Made by a program: the position numbers and the translations under genes. A DNA stretch of 64,000 bases from assembly GCA_945859605.1 (NCBI GenBank), contig OX243824.1, positions 18,766,267 through 18,830,266 on the forward strand, in the 5' to 3' direction. The notes beneath the pieces were generated by a model. It was not told the DNA's origin. It made no database searches and was given only the letters and a program-made list of their open reading frames with translations. This document shows, piece after piece, positions 1 through 13,130 of this stretch. This stretch comes from Lumbricus rubellus (taxonomy: Eukaryota > Annelida > Clitellata > Crassiclitellata > Lumbricidae). Position 1 is the first letter of the stretch, and each line of letters begins with the position of its first letter.

Positions 1-210
1 TATATATCTTATTATGCATATTGAATCGTGTATTGCACGTTAAGCACCTTGATATGCTGAAAGTGAGAAAATGTAAGTTTCTAACCAATGGCTGCCTTTC
101 ACGCTAGCTAAATGGACTGCTATTCTTCTTGTGTGTGTGCTTTTGATTAACAGAGGAACAGGGTTTTTACCAATGGTAAAGTTGTACAATTTGTTTTCTG
201 TCTACTTTAG

Positions 211-3200
211 GACAAATCGATCCTAGACATCATTCAGGACTCTGATGGTATTATACACATTCTTTTCTGATCAAATGTTTTGTTTCTCTACTAGTAGTTC
301 CATTCAAATAGTTTACCTACTTCAAATCAAATCAAATTTATTGCCCTCCAAAAACAATTGCACATTATACATTGTACAATAATAATAATAACAATAATAA
401 TAAGGCCTGTGGCTGCTTTTTAACCCTTTCCCGCCGGATCGGGTCGCGGGTGACCCGATAAACCCAATAGGTATCGGAACAATTCCGGCGGGAATGGGTT
501 AAGACATTTTGGCACACTGTTCTAGATTAATGGTCCCTGGTATTTGATAGAGAATTTGCGCATGCTAGTTCTATGATAGAAGCACATGTAGTCTTGTTTA
601 CTTCTGGTCACACTGAGATGTTCTACTTTGCTGTAGCTGGAACAGCGGAAGACAAATCCCGATTATTTATCATCAATCTTATCTGTGGCACTCAGATGTC
701 CGAGGTAAGTTTTATACGTGTTGACCCTTTATCGACCGATGGTGTAGGATTTCCTAAACTATTTACTACACTCTGGTCGATAAAGGGTTAAACTGGACCT
801 GTTTCGAAACTGTGGGTGCTGATTTGATGCATGAACTCTTTATAATTATATCATTAATGAATGACTTTCATGTTTGAAAGGTCTTTGTCTCGATGATTTT
901 AAATTATTAATTATTTCTCCCATGACAACTATATTAATTAAAATAAACAGTTGAACGAACTCAATTTTATAGGTTGCATGGCTTAGCTTGCCATGGTGAC
1001 TTGGTTGCGATAACCTATCCCAGTAACAAACTTTATTGGTTACGTGGCTTTCTGGTAGCCACATTTCTCTCTGATAACCACATTTGTTGGGCCCATGACG
1101 GGCTGCCAGTGGCACTCCTGTATGGCATGCTTTGGGTAAAATGAACATGCCCATCTGTCCATCATCATGGAATTTTCAGTTTTGCATGACTCTTAAGCAT
1201 TTAGAAAACCTGAACTCAAAGAGATTCGTGATGCCGATATTACTCGAATGCCGAACCTGAGTCCTCGGCGACGTCTCTGGCTCTGGTGTTGCTTTTACTG
1301 CAGCCGTGGCTGGACTGGGAGCACCTCTGCATAGGATTCTTTATAAATTTTCAGAATGAATGAGCACATACAGCGTTGTTTTTGTTTGCGACAGAGTGAA
1401 GTTGACGAATATTGTTCCGAACTCCAAAAGGCTGGCTGTGAACTATCGGCAATACAATACATCCGAAGATGGAAGTAAGTAAGAACTTAATTCATTCTAA
1501 CACGTGCTTGTGATCACTGTCATGCGTTCATACATTGACCTCTGATGCTTTCTTTGACCTATCGTAAAACTAGGTTTCTCTAATTATTATTATATATATA
1601 TAATTATTATATATATAAAATTAATTGTTATAGATAATTGCAATGCAATAAATTTTTCTTTTTGCATTACGATAGCGACACTATAATAGAAGTCATTAGA
1701 TTCTAATAGAACCTAGTAGCATTTGGTGATTACGGTTGGTCAGTCATGTCGTGTTTAATACGCAGAAAAATTTTCAATTGTTGCAAGAATAATTGCAGCT
1801 GATTTTTATTCTAAAATATTGTAACTTAAGTTTTTATCAGTATCCTTATTTGCCCAAGAATTTTTTACCAAGTGGCTTGTGGTTATCAATCAATCAATTA
1901 TTGGTCCGGAGACATTGAAACTGACATTGCATACAAACAAATGGTACTGCTTCTTGGAATACAAAGGGAGTCCCGCTTAGTTAGGTTAACCTATTTATCT
2001 TAGAAGTAATAAGATGGCACCAGAAACTTGTTATACAACAAGTATCCATTGATTTCATTGCGGATTGGAAAATTCGTATTTATCTTGTGGATGTCTATTT
2101 TTAGGTCGTATTCGAAGATGCCTGTTGTGAGTTCGTATGGCGGTGGTGAGACAAAGACAATTAGGTCAGTAGGCTCCACATAAATGGCTGACAGTACTTA
2201 GAAATAACACAGTGCATTCATGTTTTGGTACCGTTTTATTCTGACATGGTTTTGTATGTTTTCGGATGAGAATCTTTTTCTCATAATTTTTTTCCCATGT
2301 TTAGATGAATTTTGAAAAATCTGGAACTTCCTTTGTAGCAGAATATTGGTTGCACACATCAGTATATAATATATTATGGGATATTATTTTGTGACATTGT
2401 TGCATTTTATATTAGAAGTATTTACATATTTTTTTAAATCATGAGAGTAGTACCGGTAGTTTAATGGTAGATGGATGATGAAATATGATGGAGCCTCAGA
2501 AATTCTTGTCACGCTTTGTTTTTGGCCTTAATTAATCCAGCTGGTAATCTACATGCCCTGTACAATTTAAGGGTTTTAGAATGGAAAGAATTCAACGATT
2601 GTTGTGATATTACTCGTATAATTGCAGTTTAGGTGCCGTGATTGAGAGTGACTTTTGACTGCATTGACTTTGTAGCATGTTCTCAAAACTGATGAGTCAG
2701 GCATCACAGTTTGCTATGGAGGGAGTGAAAAATCTGGTTGTCAAGAAACACGTGAGAGATTTCGGTTGCAAATAGTATTTTGTAATAATATTGTAATCAT
2801 ACATTTATATAGAAATATATTTATAGAAATATATTTGTACAAATATATTTGTACAAATATATTTGTACAAATATATATATATTTATTTGTATTGTAATTT
2901 GCACTTCAGTAGAAATTTTCTCGGTCTGGTATTGGTTTAAAATTTTTGCCATTCCAAACTTCCATGTTGCTTTCAATACACTATCACGCTAAATATAGAA
3001 TTAAAAGGTAATGCGATTAGGGCTGTAAGTTTTTAAAAGCTTTTAAAAGCATTGTAACTTATTCCCATTAGTTTCAGTTGATGATAATGTGAACGTAGAA
3101 CGGCTGCTTGTTTTTGCCTCTTCAATTTATTTCCCCGTTTAAGCGCTGTGTGTTTTGATAACTGACGATGTTTTTGCAGAAACTTCCGATAACGAAGGTG

Positions 3201-6200
3201 GTCGACGGCCTAATGGAAATGAAGTCCACGGCCGAAGTGAACGATTACAGATATTTCGATCCAAAACTGTTGAGATCAACGGATACGTAAGTAATGTAAT
3301 CGCATATTTATATAGCGGCTGTCTTATGGCCTCGACCCTGATGGTGAGATCCTTCACCACCGCTCGCCCGTTTGAATGGACGCCACGCCATTTAGGTTCC
3401 CATGGACGGACCGTGCTATAGCCGGAGATTTTGAATCTCTGAAATAGCCACCTTCGGGATTCAAACCGCGGCTGTCACGCTCTCTTTCACAGACGGTGGC
3501 CGCCAGCTCTCTGAGTAGTTTCTGAGTAGTTTCTTGACGGGGCGCTATATAAATGCTCTGAATGAATGAATGAATGAACACGGACTACGTATAGAGAAGA
3601 TCACTATGATGATCATAGCACAGGCGAAATTTGCTGTAACCATTATCCTTGCTTAAAATTGATATATCAAAAGCTATAAAAAGAACTGCAAGAGCATGTT
3701 TGCTTAACACATTGACCGCCTACACGCCATGTTAAATGACTGGTTTAACTACAAGTTATCTCGTACCTGGCGGTCAATGTGTTAAACCTGTTCTCAAAAA
3801 ACTGCCAAGTACTCAGTGTGTGTAAACAAGCGGCTATCATGACAAATTGTGCAAGAATAAAAGAATATTATTATTATTATTATTAATGAACCAGCACTAC
3901 CTCTTTTCAGAAGTTTCTAATCTGTTGTTGTTAATTTTATGGTGTTAAAAAGGAAGAATGTTACGAGGGGGAAAAACTCTGATGTTTAGAAAGTCCTATG
4001 AGCTCACACTGATGTGCAGGACAGGAGCAAGGGACTTCATCCAGGGCTGCATTAAGTCTAGCTCAGGCCCAGGTGCTGCGAGTACCCTCCAGTGGCCCTC
4101 TGATATCCCACCTGTCTACCACACGAATATTTATAACTGTGGATCCCTAAAAACTGTGTGCCCAGGTGCTTCAGCACTCCTAGCCCTTACCTAAATGCGG
4201 CCTTCATCAAATATGCAGAAGTCCATAGTCATCAACAACCAGTCGTAACTAGAAAACAATGCTGATTGCACATATCCACTGAATTTTCAACCATCGCATT
4301 TTGTCATCTGGAGGACATGTCTACGGTCAGGGCTTAAAGTGTGGCGGGACGGTCATTTACAGCATCTTGGCACTTATTTTCAAGTCTCTATGCCATCCTG
4401 CCACTTATTTGGCCAGCACACCTGAAAATGTAAGGGGTGTCTTGGCACTTCTTTTTGAAAGATATGGGGCGTCCAGGCCCTTTTTTTAACACTTTTAGCA
4501 CTGTCTACGGTAATATGGCTTCGAAGGCAGATATGGTGCTGTGATGCCTAGGATAATATAGTTCAGATTTTTCACAGATCTGAAGCAGAGCATTCCTATG
4601 TAACGCTAGAAACTGAATTTCAGTTGCTGACTGGTATTTTTTGTTGTTGCGTATTTCAGTACTCGAAGCAAATCTCCATTCCATGAGGTTGGTGGTGATC
4701 AATTCAAGTTTTCTGTACAATGACACAACTGAAAATTATTCATTAAATTGTTGTATAAACTTTCGCATTATTGGACATGTATGCACAGCTTCCCCCTCGG
4801 CAATTATTTGACATTCCAGTATATTATGTTGTTATTTATAGTGTATGCAATATTTTCACAGAAATATGTTCATTCATTCATTTCGAGAATTTATATAGCG
4901 CCTCTTCGAGAAACCTACTCGGAGGCGCTCAAATGTTACTGAAAGGAACAATTTTGTTGAGATGGCAAACTGATTTGTGAATGCTGGTTTTGTCTGTACA
5001 TAGAGTTGAGGAAAAATCTCAAATATAGCAATTCAAAATTATGATCTTTCTGCATGAAATGTCAGTGAATTAAATTGATGACAAAAAGACCTGTGACTTT
5101 ACTGTGCATGTGGTGTGTTCTCTTTTCATTTTAGGCCATCGTGTTTGTTGTTGGAGGCGGGAACTACATAGAATATCAGAACCTTGTTGATTATGCTAAG
5201 GTTTGTCAGTGCTCTTTCAAAGCTTTACTTTATTATGATATATAGCATGAAGCATGAATAAATATATTTTCTGTGCCTTTGCTATTGTTCCATGTATTCT
5301 GAGGTCATGGGACGCGGTGGCATGGTGGTATGTCCATGTGATTGTATCTGTAACATTTTTTGACAAAATCTCTACTTATTACCTGTAGCCAAGAAGGACG
5401 ACTCAGATGGGCTTACCTTTAGAAGTGTTAAGTGTATAGTGCATTAATCAGCTTGTCATAAATGAAGACAGAGTGAGTGAGTGTATTTGCACTGAAGATA
5501 AACTGAAGGTAATGGGACGCGGTGACATGATGGTATGTTTGGTGCCTTGTGACCAAAGAGTTACTGTTTCGAAACCACCTCTAGCCACTGTGTAGCGGCC
5601 TTAACAAGTTGCTCATCCAAAAATTGTTTTCTTTTTTCATAGGTAAGGAGCTTACCATGCCGGATTCACAACCCAGAAGGGAAATCTTAGCTTAACCCTA
5701 TATACCCGTTCATTTTTAAATTTTAAGCCCGTTTTCAGCGGATATTCTCGGGGCAAACGGATAAAAGATTAATAAAATTATTAGTGAGATTTAACTGGCA
5801 TTGAAGTCTGATCAACTCATCGTGCAACGCTCCCATGTGGAGTAGGCGACGATTATTATTATTAAACTGACCGTTGTATAGATGGGTCTGGTGCTAAACA
5901 GAAGATGTAATTAGCCGCTACTAATATCGTGTGATCTCTTAAATGTGTTTACAGCAAAGCAAAGACAAAGGAACTGGTGTGAAGCACATCACGTACGGCT
6001 GTAGTCAACTTCTGAATGCCTCACAGTTTCTGAAGCAGGTAACAAAATGCAGAACAATGTCTACTGTTGTAGCTCATAAATATGCATTTGGAAATTTCTA
6101 TATTGCCTCTTCAGAACCTGTCAATTATGTCAAGGGCAGCCCTTGAGCTTGCTCCAATGTTAATATCTGTTCTTTTTTGGCAATCCGATTATCAGTTTTA

Positions 6201-6796
6201 GAAATTTGAGTTTAAATGGATTTTTTTATTATCTTTTTTTTAAATTTGTTCTTATAGAGAATCTGTTTAACGGCTGCCAGTGTAAACAAAAATGGTGAAA
6301 AAACTGATCAAGCAGTTCTGTAATTAACTCATTTCATTCGCTGCCAAAGAATTTTATATTGGTTTTCATTTTCGTAGTCACAAAATGTTGAAATTTGACG
6401 AAAGCATGCAGGATGATGTTGCATTTGAAGTACTACATTACTGTGCCGTATATAGATATTTACTGTACCATGGGTGAACCTATCTCAGCTTTTTTAACGT
6501 GCAGTTCTACACAAAATGTGCTGTTGTAAATGAATTTGTGCAGTTGTAAGAGCAATCTTGTGCAGTGATATAATCATTAGACAAAGGTAACTGCAGCTGG
6601 TTCACAACGGAAGAGCGAAATGGAATGGCTTGTGCAGTGGAAAATATGCATGAAATCCATATTTCAAGCTGACTAAAATAAGTCAGGTCGTCAGAAATTT
6701 TGACCAAGTACAGCCAATTAAATAAAAAAGATATGCTTACTTATTGATACCTGTTTTTTCTTCTGACAGCTGGAGAACCTTGGAAAAGAAATCTGA
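211..6796 (+). CDS. SCFD1: Sly1/SCFD1 SNARE-regulating Sec1 family protein, C-terminal exons
   Basis: SM (Sec1/Munc18) protein that binds syntaxin-5-type SNAREs in ER-Golgi traffic; role known from the family. Coding exons read from splice sites: 211-247, 637-704, 1395-1474, 2105-2164, 2676-2751, 3180-3286, 4660-4687, 5135-5200, 5955-6038 and 6770-6796 (TGA 6794-6796). All have AG/GT borders and phases that join without a break. Recognisable stretches include AGTAEDKSRLF, AIQYIRRWK, MEGVKNLVVKKH, MEMKSTAEVNDYRYFDP, AIVFVVGGGNYIEYQNLVDY and YGCSQLLNASQFLKQ, matching the end of animal SCFD1. The 28-nt exon at 4660-4687 supplies the short basic linker before AIVF and repairs the phase. The first exons, about two thirds of the protein, lie left of the window. 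Confidence 0.93.
420..502. repeat. TTAA-bordered miniature palindromic element, copy 1
   Basis: TTAA at both ends (420-423 and 499-502) encloses about 75 bp with inverted ends CCCTTTCCCGCCGGA and TTCCGGCGGGAATGGG. The borders resemble piggyBac-type insertions (TTAA target, ends starting CCC). It lies in an SCFD1 intron. Confidence 0.6.
721..791. repeat. TTAA-bordered miniature palindromic element, copy 2
   Basis: Ends ACCCTTTATCGACC and GGTCGATAAAGGGT form a hairpin. The right border is TTAA (788-791), while the left is a mutated TTGA (721-724). Same architecture as copy 1. Confidence 0.55.
3335..3585 (+). repeat. Degenerate SINE-like repeat with GCGCTATATAAAT tail
   Basis: Contains a tRNA B-box-like stretch (GGATTCAAACC near 3458). 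It ends with the recurrent tail GAGTAGTTTCTTGA...GGCGCTATATAAAT followed by (GAAT)n. Probably a tRNA-derived SINE carrying the LINE 3' tail; no clear A box or target duplication was seen. Confidence 0.4.
3704..3785. repeat. TTAA-bordered miniature palindromic element, copy 3
   Basis: TTAA at 3704-3707 and 3782-3785 encloses 74 bp with ends CACATTGACCGCC and GGCGGTCAATGTG, a 13-bp perfect inverted repeat. It lies in an SCFD1 intron. Confidence 0.65.
4328..4503. mobile_element. hAT-type MITE, 176 bp
   Basis: Exact 8-bp target duplication TCTACGGT (4320-4327 and 4504-4511). Inverted ends are CAGGGCTTAAAGTG and CACTTTTAGCACTG. An 8-bp duplication with CA-G starting ends fits the hAT superfamily. 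There is no coding capacity. It is the same family as the element at 8492-8657. Confidence 0.8.
4870..4932 (-). repeat. LINE/SINE 3' tail fragment (GCGCTATATAAAT type), reverse
   Basis: Reads in reverse as GAGCGCCTCCGAGTAGG...GAGGCGCTATATAAATTCTCGAAATGAATGAATG. It is the same tail seen at many sites in the window and lies in the intron before SCFD1 exon 5135-5200. Confidence 0.6.
5513..5600 (+). repeat. Possible tRNA-derived SINE head
   Basis: GGGACGCGGTGACATGATGGTATG... followed about 30 bp later by GTTTCGAAACC resembles spaced pol III A and B boxes. A related partial head (GGGACGCGGTGGCATGGTGGTATG) lies at 5309-5333. No poly(A) or target duplication was confirmed. Confidence 0.35.
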
Positions 6797-7821
6797 AACT
6801 GCAGCAATTCCTTCATTGGATAGATTAATTTTATGGTTATAGCGACGGTCATCAGAGAAGAAATCTGTGTTGGACGTGATTGACTCGGTACTGTTTTGTG
6901 ACGCGGATTAAATCGTAAGATTTATTTTGTGTGGACGTTTTGGTTAAACTGTGTAAATATCTGCATGATTTGGTTAATACAGTTAAAGAGTCACACTAGT
7001 GGTTAAACGACTTGTTTTGATTCACTTACATTGCCTAGCTCTTGGCTCTGAAACTACGGGTATCCTATGTAGTTGCACGTCTATTTATATAACTACAGGT
7101 GCTAAATAGTACCTAGAGTTTCTCAACAGAAAAGCATCCTGTAGAAATCTTCAGTTAATGGCAAGGTGTAAGGTAAACATATAGAGAACTGAAATTAGAA
7201 GGTGGTTGTATACATCACTAAACAAAAGCATGTGTTTGGTTCAAAACCTAAGACCTGCTCCAAGCCCCTGTTTCCCTTAGAAAAGGACCATGTTCATTCA
7301 TGGTTGATGGTGTAAAGTTAGTCTAAGCCAAATGACAAATGATCCTGAAAGAGCTCCTAAAAACGGACAATGCAGTATATGTCCAGATGATCTTGACGAC
7401 ACAAGGTTTACTGCTATTCTTTAAGCACTAGAAAACTGGTTTGTCATTTAGTCCAGGAGCACCTCTGTTGCGTTTCTCTTGAAGAGGTGCTATAAAAAAA
7501 TTAATTAGGCCTACCTGAAATTCCTCATACACAAATAAATGGCAAAACATTGAACAAAGAAGCAACATAATTTTTAACAGCTTATTTATAAATATTACAT
7601 TTTAATAAGACTTCTTAAAACTTCTGGAACTGTCTTTTGAACTGCTTGTCACTGGATTTCTAGTTTTCTAATCATATGACCATACACAGTCCCTGGCATT
7701 AACAAATGCTGGATTTCACACAACATTCTGTACAAAATGATGACTTAAAACACAATATTTAACTCATAATTGTTTTGAAATACTCTTTGGTAATAATGGA
7801 ATTAGAGGGTAACAGGGAGCC

Positions 7822-10800
7822 TTAGTAGCAGCGGTGACTAGAATTTGGATAGTTAACTTTCAGCTCTTGCTTGAACTTGCGGAACAATAGTCGATTCTGG
7901 TTCTGCTCAATTTCTTTGGTTTCATGAAAATCTTTAACTGTTTTGAATCCACGGTGAACCAGGAAGGCGTTGTCGAGAACCAAGAACTGAAAGCCTGCGA
8001 CATGCAGCTCACATGACTGAAACAGAAATAATATCATGTTACCTTTACTTACTTTTTTACTAAATTAATTTTTGTGACAGACAAGTTTTTTAGTTACTCT
8101 ATTTATCATTCTGTTAACAACAATCAAATAGGTTTTCCAAGTTTCGATAACTGAAAATGAGATTTCACTTGGCACAATAGTGACAATAGTCTATACTGTC
8201 AGAGGCACTTTATAAATTTTGAATAGGATATGATCACATAAAGGCCACAGCAGCTTTGTTCAATCATGAAATGCAGCCCGTTGTCTATACGTTCTGGTTG
8301 TAGAATATTAAAAAATGATTACCTAACGATAGCATAACTCTGTGGCATTGAGTAAAGCCTGACACTTGAGAACTTGGCATTTTGCTCTAAGTCCATAATC
8401 AGTAAGAGTCTCAGGGATGCTATGCACTACAAAATCAAGTGCTCAAACTAATTGGCTATCATGTAACCTTAGAGGTAAATTACAAGTACTGCAAGGTTTA
8501 AAGTGTGGCTGGACGGTCATGGACAGCATCAATGCACTTATTTTAAAATATGAACGCCGTCCTGGCACTTGTTCGCCAGCACAGCTTGAAAAGGTCCAGG
8601 CACTTTTGGAAAGGTAAAGGGCGTCCAGGCACTTATTTTTCCACACTTTAAGCTCTGAAGTACTGTATTTAACCACTGAAATTCTGGTGCAAAGTAGACA
8701 CTTGATCTCATTTTAGCATAAAGCATTACCTGACTGATTCTGTTGAACCCGTATTGCATGAACCTTTCGTCATATCTAGGAGCAGATTTCGGTACCACGT
8801 AAAAAGGTTCCCATGGATCTTTCCATTCTGCGGCATATCCAACGTGCAGAGTGTCTGAGAAGAGTAGATCTTTCCAGTACGAATAGTTCGTGTGCCTTTG
8901 GCACTTCCAGCATAGCTCCTCGTAGAAAGGTCGCACAGCTTTCCTCCGCCAAAGGTCCATCAGATCCTTCTTGCTTCTCGGAATGTTCACGGAATTTTTA
9001 ATCTCAAACGCTGGCACAACAAATGCAACCTGGTCGCTGAAATTGTTTTCGGCCAGCGAGAAATTATTAACGAAACCTGCCAAGCTGTGGTGTAGACCAT
9101 GACTTGGCAGCATATCCATATCAATGACTAGCACATGGCTGCCAGCAGCATTTTCCAGCGCCACATTTCGAAGAAGGTTAGTTGGATAGGCAACATCTTT
9201 CCATGCGTAGTTGCCAGCAGTAGAACTTTCACAATCTAGTACCTGATGAATATCTCTGCAGGATTTTTCGTCGTTGGCCAAGTGCGAGTTAAAATCGAGT
9301 TTCGTCGTTGGTTGAGCGAGTTTGAAAACGAGGTGCAGAGAAACTGCGCTTAGCACATCCGCTTTGCATTCTACCAGTTTCGAGATTAGTAAAGCCGTTG
9401 ACGTAATCTGGTTTTCGAGTACAAACACTGCTACCGATATTGGTCCTTGCCACGAAGTTGCCAGGTCTACGATGTGATGCAGGTGGTTGACCGAGCACTG
9501 TGATACAAGGGTGACAATGGCACCGATCCCATCGCCAAGATGACTAGACATTTTCGACTTGATAACGTTGTTGACTATTGTGTAATGGCCACTTGAGTCC
9601 ATGACCTGTGTAAATGACAAAAAAATGTATTGTTACGCAAGTTTTGTCTTATATGAACACTGCTTAAGTTACTGCTGTCACAAACTGTACTTGCTGAATC
9701 AGAGTTTTTGGTTGTTGCACAAGATTCTCGAACTCTCCACGTATCTGACCATTGTGCTTAGTCGCTTATGATGTCATTTCATTCCCAACTTAAGACTTTC
9801 CTTTTAAAACTGTTTACCAATATCCCCCATAGGTTGCTTCTCTTCTTTATGGATAGATATTCTGAATTTGACCTGATTATTGTTTCGTGTTGTTAACCCT
9901 TTAATGCCAAGATGGTAGTAAATGGCATGGGAAATCCGGCAATCCTCCGAAGTCCGGTCCCAAATTATTTCAATGCATTTTTCTCACCGTCACTTAACAA
10001 ACCGTTCACATCGACTACTAAATATTGTAATTGGCGCACAACATTTGCAGATAACTGCCGAAAACGTAAGATAAGGTAATTTTATATCTGAAATAGAAGC
10101 TGGATTATGATAAAAACGCTTGAGTAATGGAAGCTGGATTACGGTATTTTTATATCTGAAATGGAAGCCGGGTTAAGGTATAAGCTTCAACTTCAGATAT
10201 AAAACTACCTTAATCCAGCTCTTCCATTTCAGATTTAAAAATACCTTAATCCAGCTTCCATTTCAGATATAGGGTGAGTAAGTAATAGACCACCAAGACA
10301 CTAACGTTGCAGCGTTGTTATCTTTAATAAATCCAACTTCTAGTTTGCCGATAATTCTTTTAATCGATCCAGCTTCTGCTTATTTATAGGCAAGAATTTG
10401 TTCGATAAATCCCGCTTCTATTTCGTCAGCAAATATTTTTAATCAATTTTTCATTGAAAATTATTGTTCACCAATCCAGCTTCAATTTCAGCAGAATGAC
10501 TGCACTAACCCTAAAACTAACTCTAACCGACCCTCACGACGCCTAACCTGAGCCCTAACCGACCCTCACACGTAAAATCCCGCTTCTATTTCGTAAGGAA
10601 ATATTTTTCATCGAATTTATAAATTTTGGTGGTCGTATAAAACACAAGTACCTAAGTAAGCATTGGAGAAGCATATCTATGTGATAAGACATGTGAAATA
10701 ATTTGGGACCGGACTTCGGAGGATTGCCGGAAATCCTATACCCTCTGGCATTAAAGGGTTTTAAAAAGCCATTAGTTCAGCCCAAGCACATCACTGGCAT

Positions 10801-11241
10801 ATCATGTGGAATGATTGAAGTTTTTTGTGGAAAGCAGTAACTGACTGACTACATTTTAACCGCTTTTCACTGTTTACATTTACATATGCCAACTCGGTAA
10901 AATTTAATTGATTCATCGAAGTTAATGTTTTGGAGATTAATCAATCAATTTTTTCTTAATAAGCACCAGCCCTACTTAATATCAATGACAAGGCAATTAA
11001 TAGCAATTACCTGACTTGATTTAATGGCCATTATCACCGACTTGTACCGAGCGTCATGACGTTCTCCTTGCGGGAAACCAGAAGCGGTCTCCTGGCTCGT
11101 TTGTAATCGACTCACCAGGACAATGTGGAGTATTTGTATTATAGTCAGAAACAATGCAAGAATAATTAACACCTGGACGAACGAACATCGGCGACATACA
11201 ACACAGCAGAAACGACGGCAGGTCGAAGGCTCCTGGGTCAT
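7822..11241 (-). CDS. B4GAT1: Beta-1,4-glucuronyltransferase 1-like Golgi enzyme
   Basis: Type II Golgi glycosyltransferase (GT49). In vertebrates B4GAT1 adds the glucuronic acid primer that LARGE extends on alpha-dystroglycan; that role is family knowledge. Three phase-0 exons on the minus strand: 11241-11011 (77 codons), 9605-8730 (292 codons) and 8016-7822 (64 codons plus TAA), all with GT/AG borders, giving about 433 residues against 415 in human. Residues about 21-44 form the signal anchor. A DxD-type motif, VIDMDMLPS, lies near residue 238. The diagnostic stretch [20 protein letters not shown] is followed by YGFNRISQ at the second splice junction, then CELHVAGF and [12 protein letters not shown] at the C-terminus. 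A hAT MITE sits in the last intron and a long-TIR element in the first. Confidence 0.93.
8492..8657. mobile_element. hAT-type MITE, 166 bp (same family as 4328-4503)
   Basis: Exact 8-bp target duplication AAGTACTG (8484-8491 and 8658-8665). Ends CAAGGTTTAAAGTGTGG and CCACACTTTAAGCTCTG are inverted. It lies in the last intron of the B4GAT1-like gene. Confidence 0.8.
9893..10764. mobile_element. Long-TIR non-autonomous element with TTAA borders
   Basis: About 65-70 bp at each end are inverted copies. The left is 9897-9970 (CCCTTTAATGCCA...CCTCCGAAGTCCGGTCCCAAATTATTTCA) and the right is about 10692-10760. TTAA lies at 9893-9896 and 10761-10764, with two extra bases on the right. The centre (about 10086-10272) is itself a large imperfect palindrome built from ATCTGAAATGGAAGCTGGATTA. 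No transposase is visible. It sits in the first intron of the B4GAT1-like gene and looks like a large relative of the small TTAA elements. Confidence 0.65.
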
Positions 11242-11548
11242 TACTATCCCTGTTGATGCGCCACGGGAAATACTTACAGGGGAGAATCATGGCACGTTCG
11301 GCAGAGCCACAGTTCTCACTGGCTTAATGATGCACAGCATAATGCCAAAACGACTGCAAGAGTTTGCCCTCAAAACTTGCTATTAGGCCTATAGACCGTC
11401 TGATGGGGATCACTACCTGGAATAAATTAGAGACAAAGGTTTTATTGCTGTTTCTGATACATATATATATGGGCAACATTTTCTGAGAATGACACCCAAT
11501 GACACCCAAAGGTAAATTTTTGGGGGGGTCGCAAAACATTATTTTTGG

Positions 11549-12034
11549 TCATTTTAGGTCAAATCAACACATTTATCCAGGATGACCATGTCCGATTTTG
11601 ATGAAAATTGGCAAGTTGGTAGAACCCAATGAGAAACTTTCAAAACCAAAGTTTTTTAATTTTGGGTCAACCGGTTTCCGAGATATGGGTCATAAATTCG
11701 ACCCAAATGGTCATTTTCGGTTAAATCAACACATTGATCCGGCATGACCATGTCAAATTTTGATGAAAGTTGGCAAGGTGGTAGAACTCAATAAGAAACT
11801 CTCAAAACCAAAATGTTTTACTTTTGGGTCAACCGGTTTCCGAGATATGGGTCATAAATTCGACCCAAATGGTCATTTTAGGTTAAATCAACTCATTGAT
11901 CCGGCATGACCATGTCAAATTTTGATGAAAGTTGGCAAGGTGGTAGAACCCAATGAGAAACGCTCAAAACCAAAATGTTTTACTCTTGGGTCAACCGGTT
12001 TCCGAGATATGGGTCATAAATTCGACCCAAATGG
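11549..12034. repeat. Tandem repeat, three copies of a 162-bp unit
   Basis: The marker CATAAATTCG recurs at 11691, 11853 and 12015, exactly 162 bp apart. Each unit carries TTTTGGGTCAACCGG followed by TTTCCGAGATATGGGTC and CATGACCATGTC. The outermost copy is the most diverged. An inverted fragment of the unit lies at about 14405-14465. Confidence 0.85.
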
Positions 12035-13130
12035 CCTAATTCGTACCCACCGGACAAAGTTTAAACCGCTGTATCTAAGCTCCTATTGCACCTAGAAACA
12101 AAAGTGAAATACCAAACTAAAGCTGAGTGAATGCTCTCTGTTTGGGCAATGCAGCTAGAAATAGTAGTCTTGTTGGGACAATTATAAGACGAGATATAGG
12201 TCGAAAAATCTTGACCCGACCAGTTTTACCTCTTAAAGGTCTATGAACACTTTTATCTCAGCTTGTATGATAGCTAGAAAGGTGTTCTTGGCATCATTAC
12301 ACAACTCTCTTGAAGATCTAGTTAGGCAAAATAATGACAACTGTTAAGAAGATGGATAAAGAGCCCATACTCGACAAGTGAGCACTTCATCCTTAACCTT
12401 TTCGGGATCTTTGAAGCCCTGGGTGCTATATAAATTCCGGTCAATTGATTGATTTTCCCATGTGTACTGGATGCAGCAGTCAGATCTCTCTATCAGCTTA
12501 TCTAGTCTCAAATGCATTTCTAAACAGTCAAGCAAATCAGAGTGGCCAGCAATATCGTAGTTCTCATTCAGTGCATACTGCCCTTGTGATAATAAAACAA
12601 TTAACCACATTCTTCACAATGTTCTTCTTATGGGGTAAAAGCGTACTTTTCCCATCTATATATGCAATATGTATGAGCATATTTTTTATATGTCACAGCT
12701 GTCTTGATAAGTTGTTGTCCGGCCAGTCTTAAAAGGATGTTTTATTATTGTACGTCACATTCCTCGTAAAACCATCCATGATCCGACTGCTCAGAAAGTT
12801 TGCTGTCCGCGACCAACTTTAAATACCGTATGTGTCGTGGTTTTCAGTTGTATCATGCCCAAAGAGTATTCATTCATTCGAGCAATTATATCATCCAAGA
12901 AATGTCGTCTAGCTTGCTGACCTTCCATACAGCCTGAGCCAACTTTTGCCGGCTTAAAGTATGGACGTCCCATCAATGCTATTTTTCTTGTAATAATGAT
13001 TCCAAAAGGCTGTGTGAGCATGCCATTGTCTTGGAGCCATAATTATTTGCTTGATGGAATTGTTTCACATCCCCTCCATAATGTTAAAGTGGAAGAGGAA
13101 TTCCTTCCCTGCTTATGATTTACGGCCATG

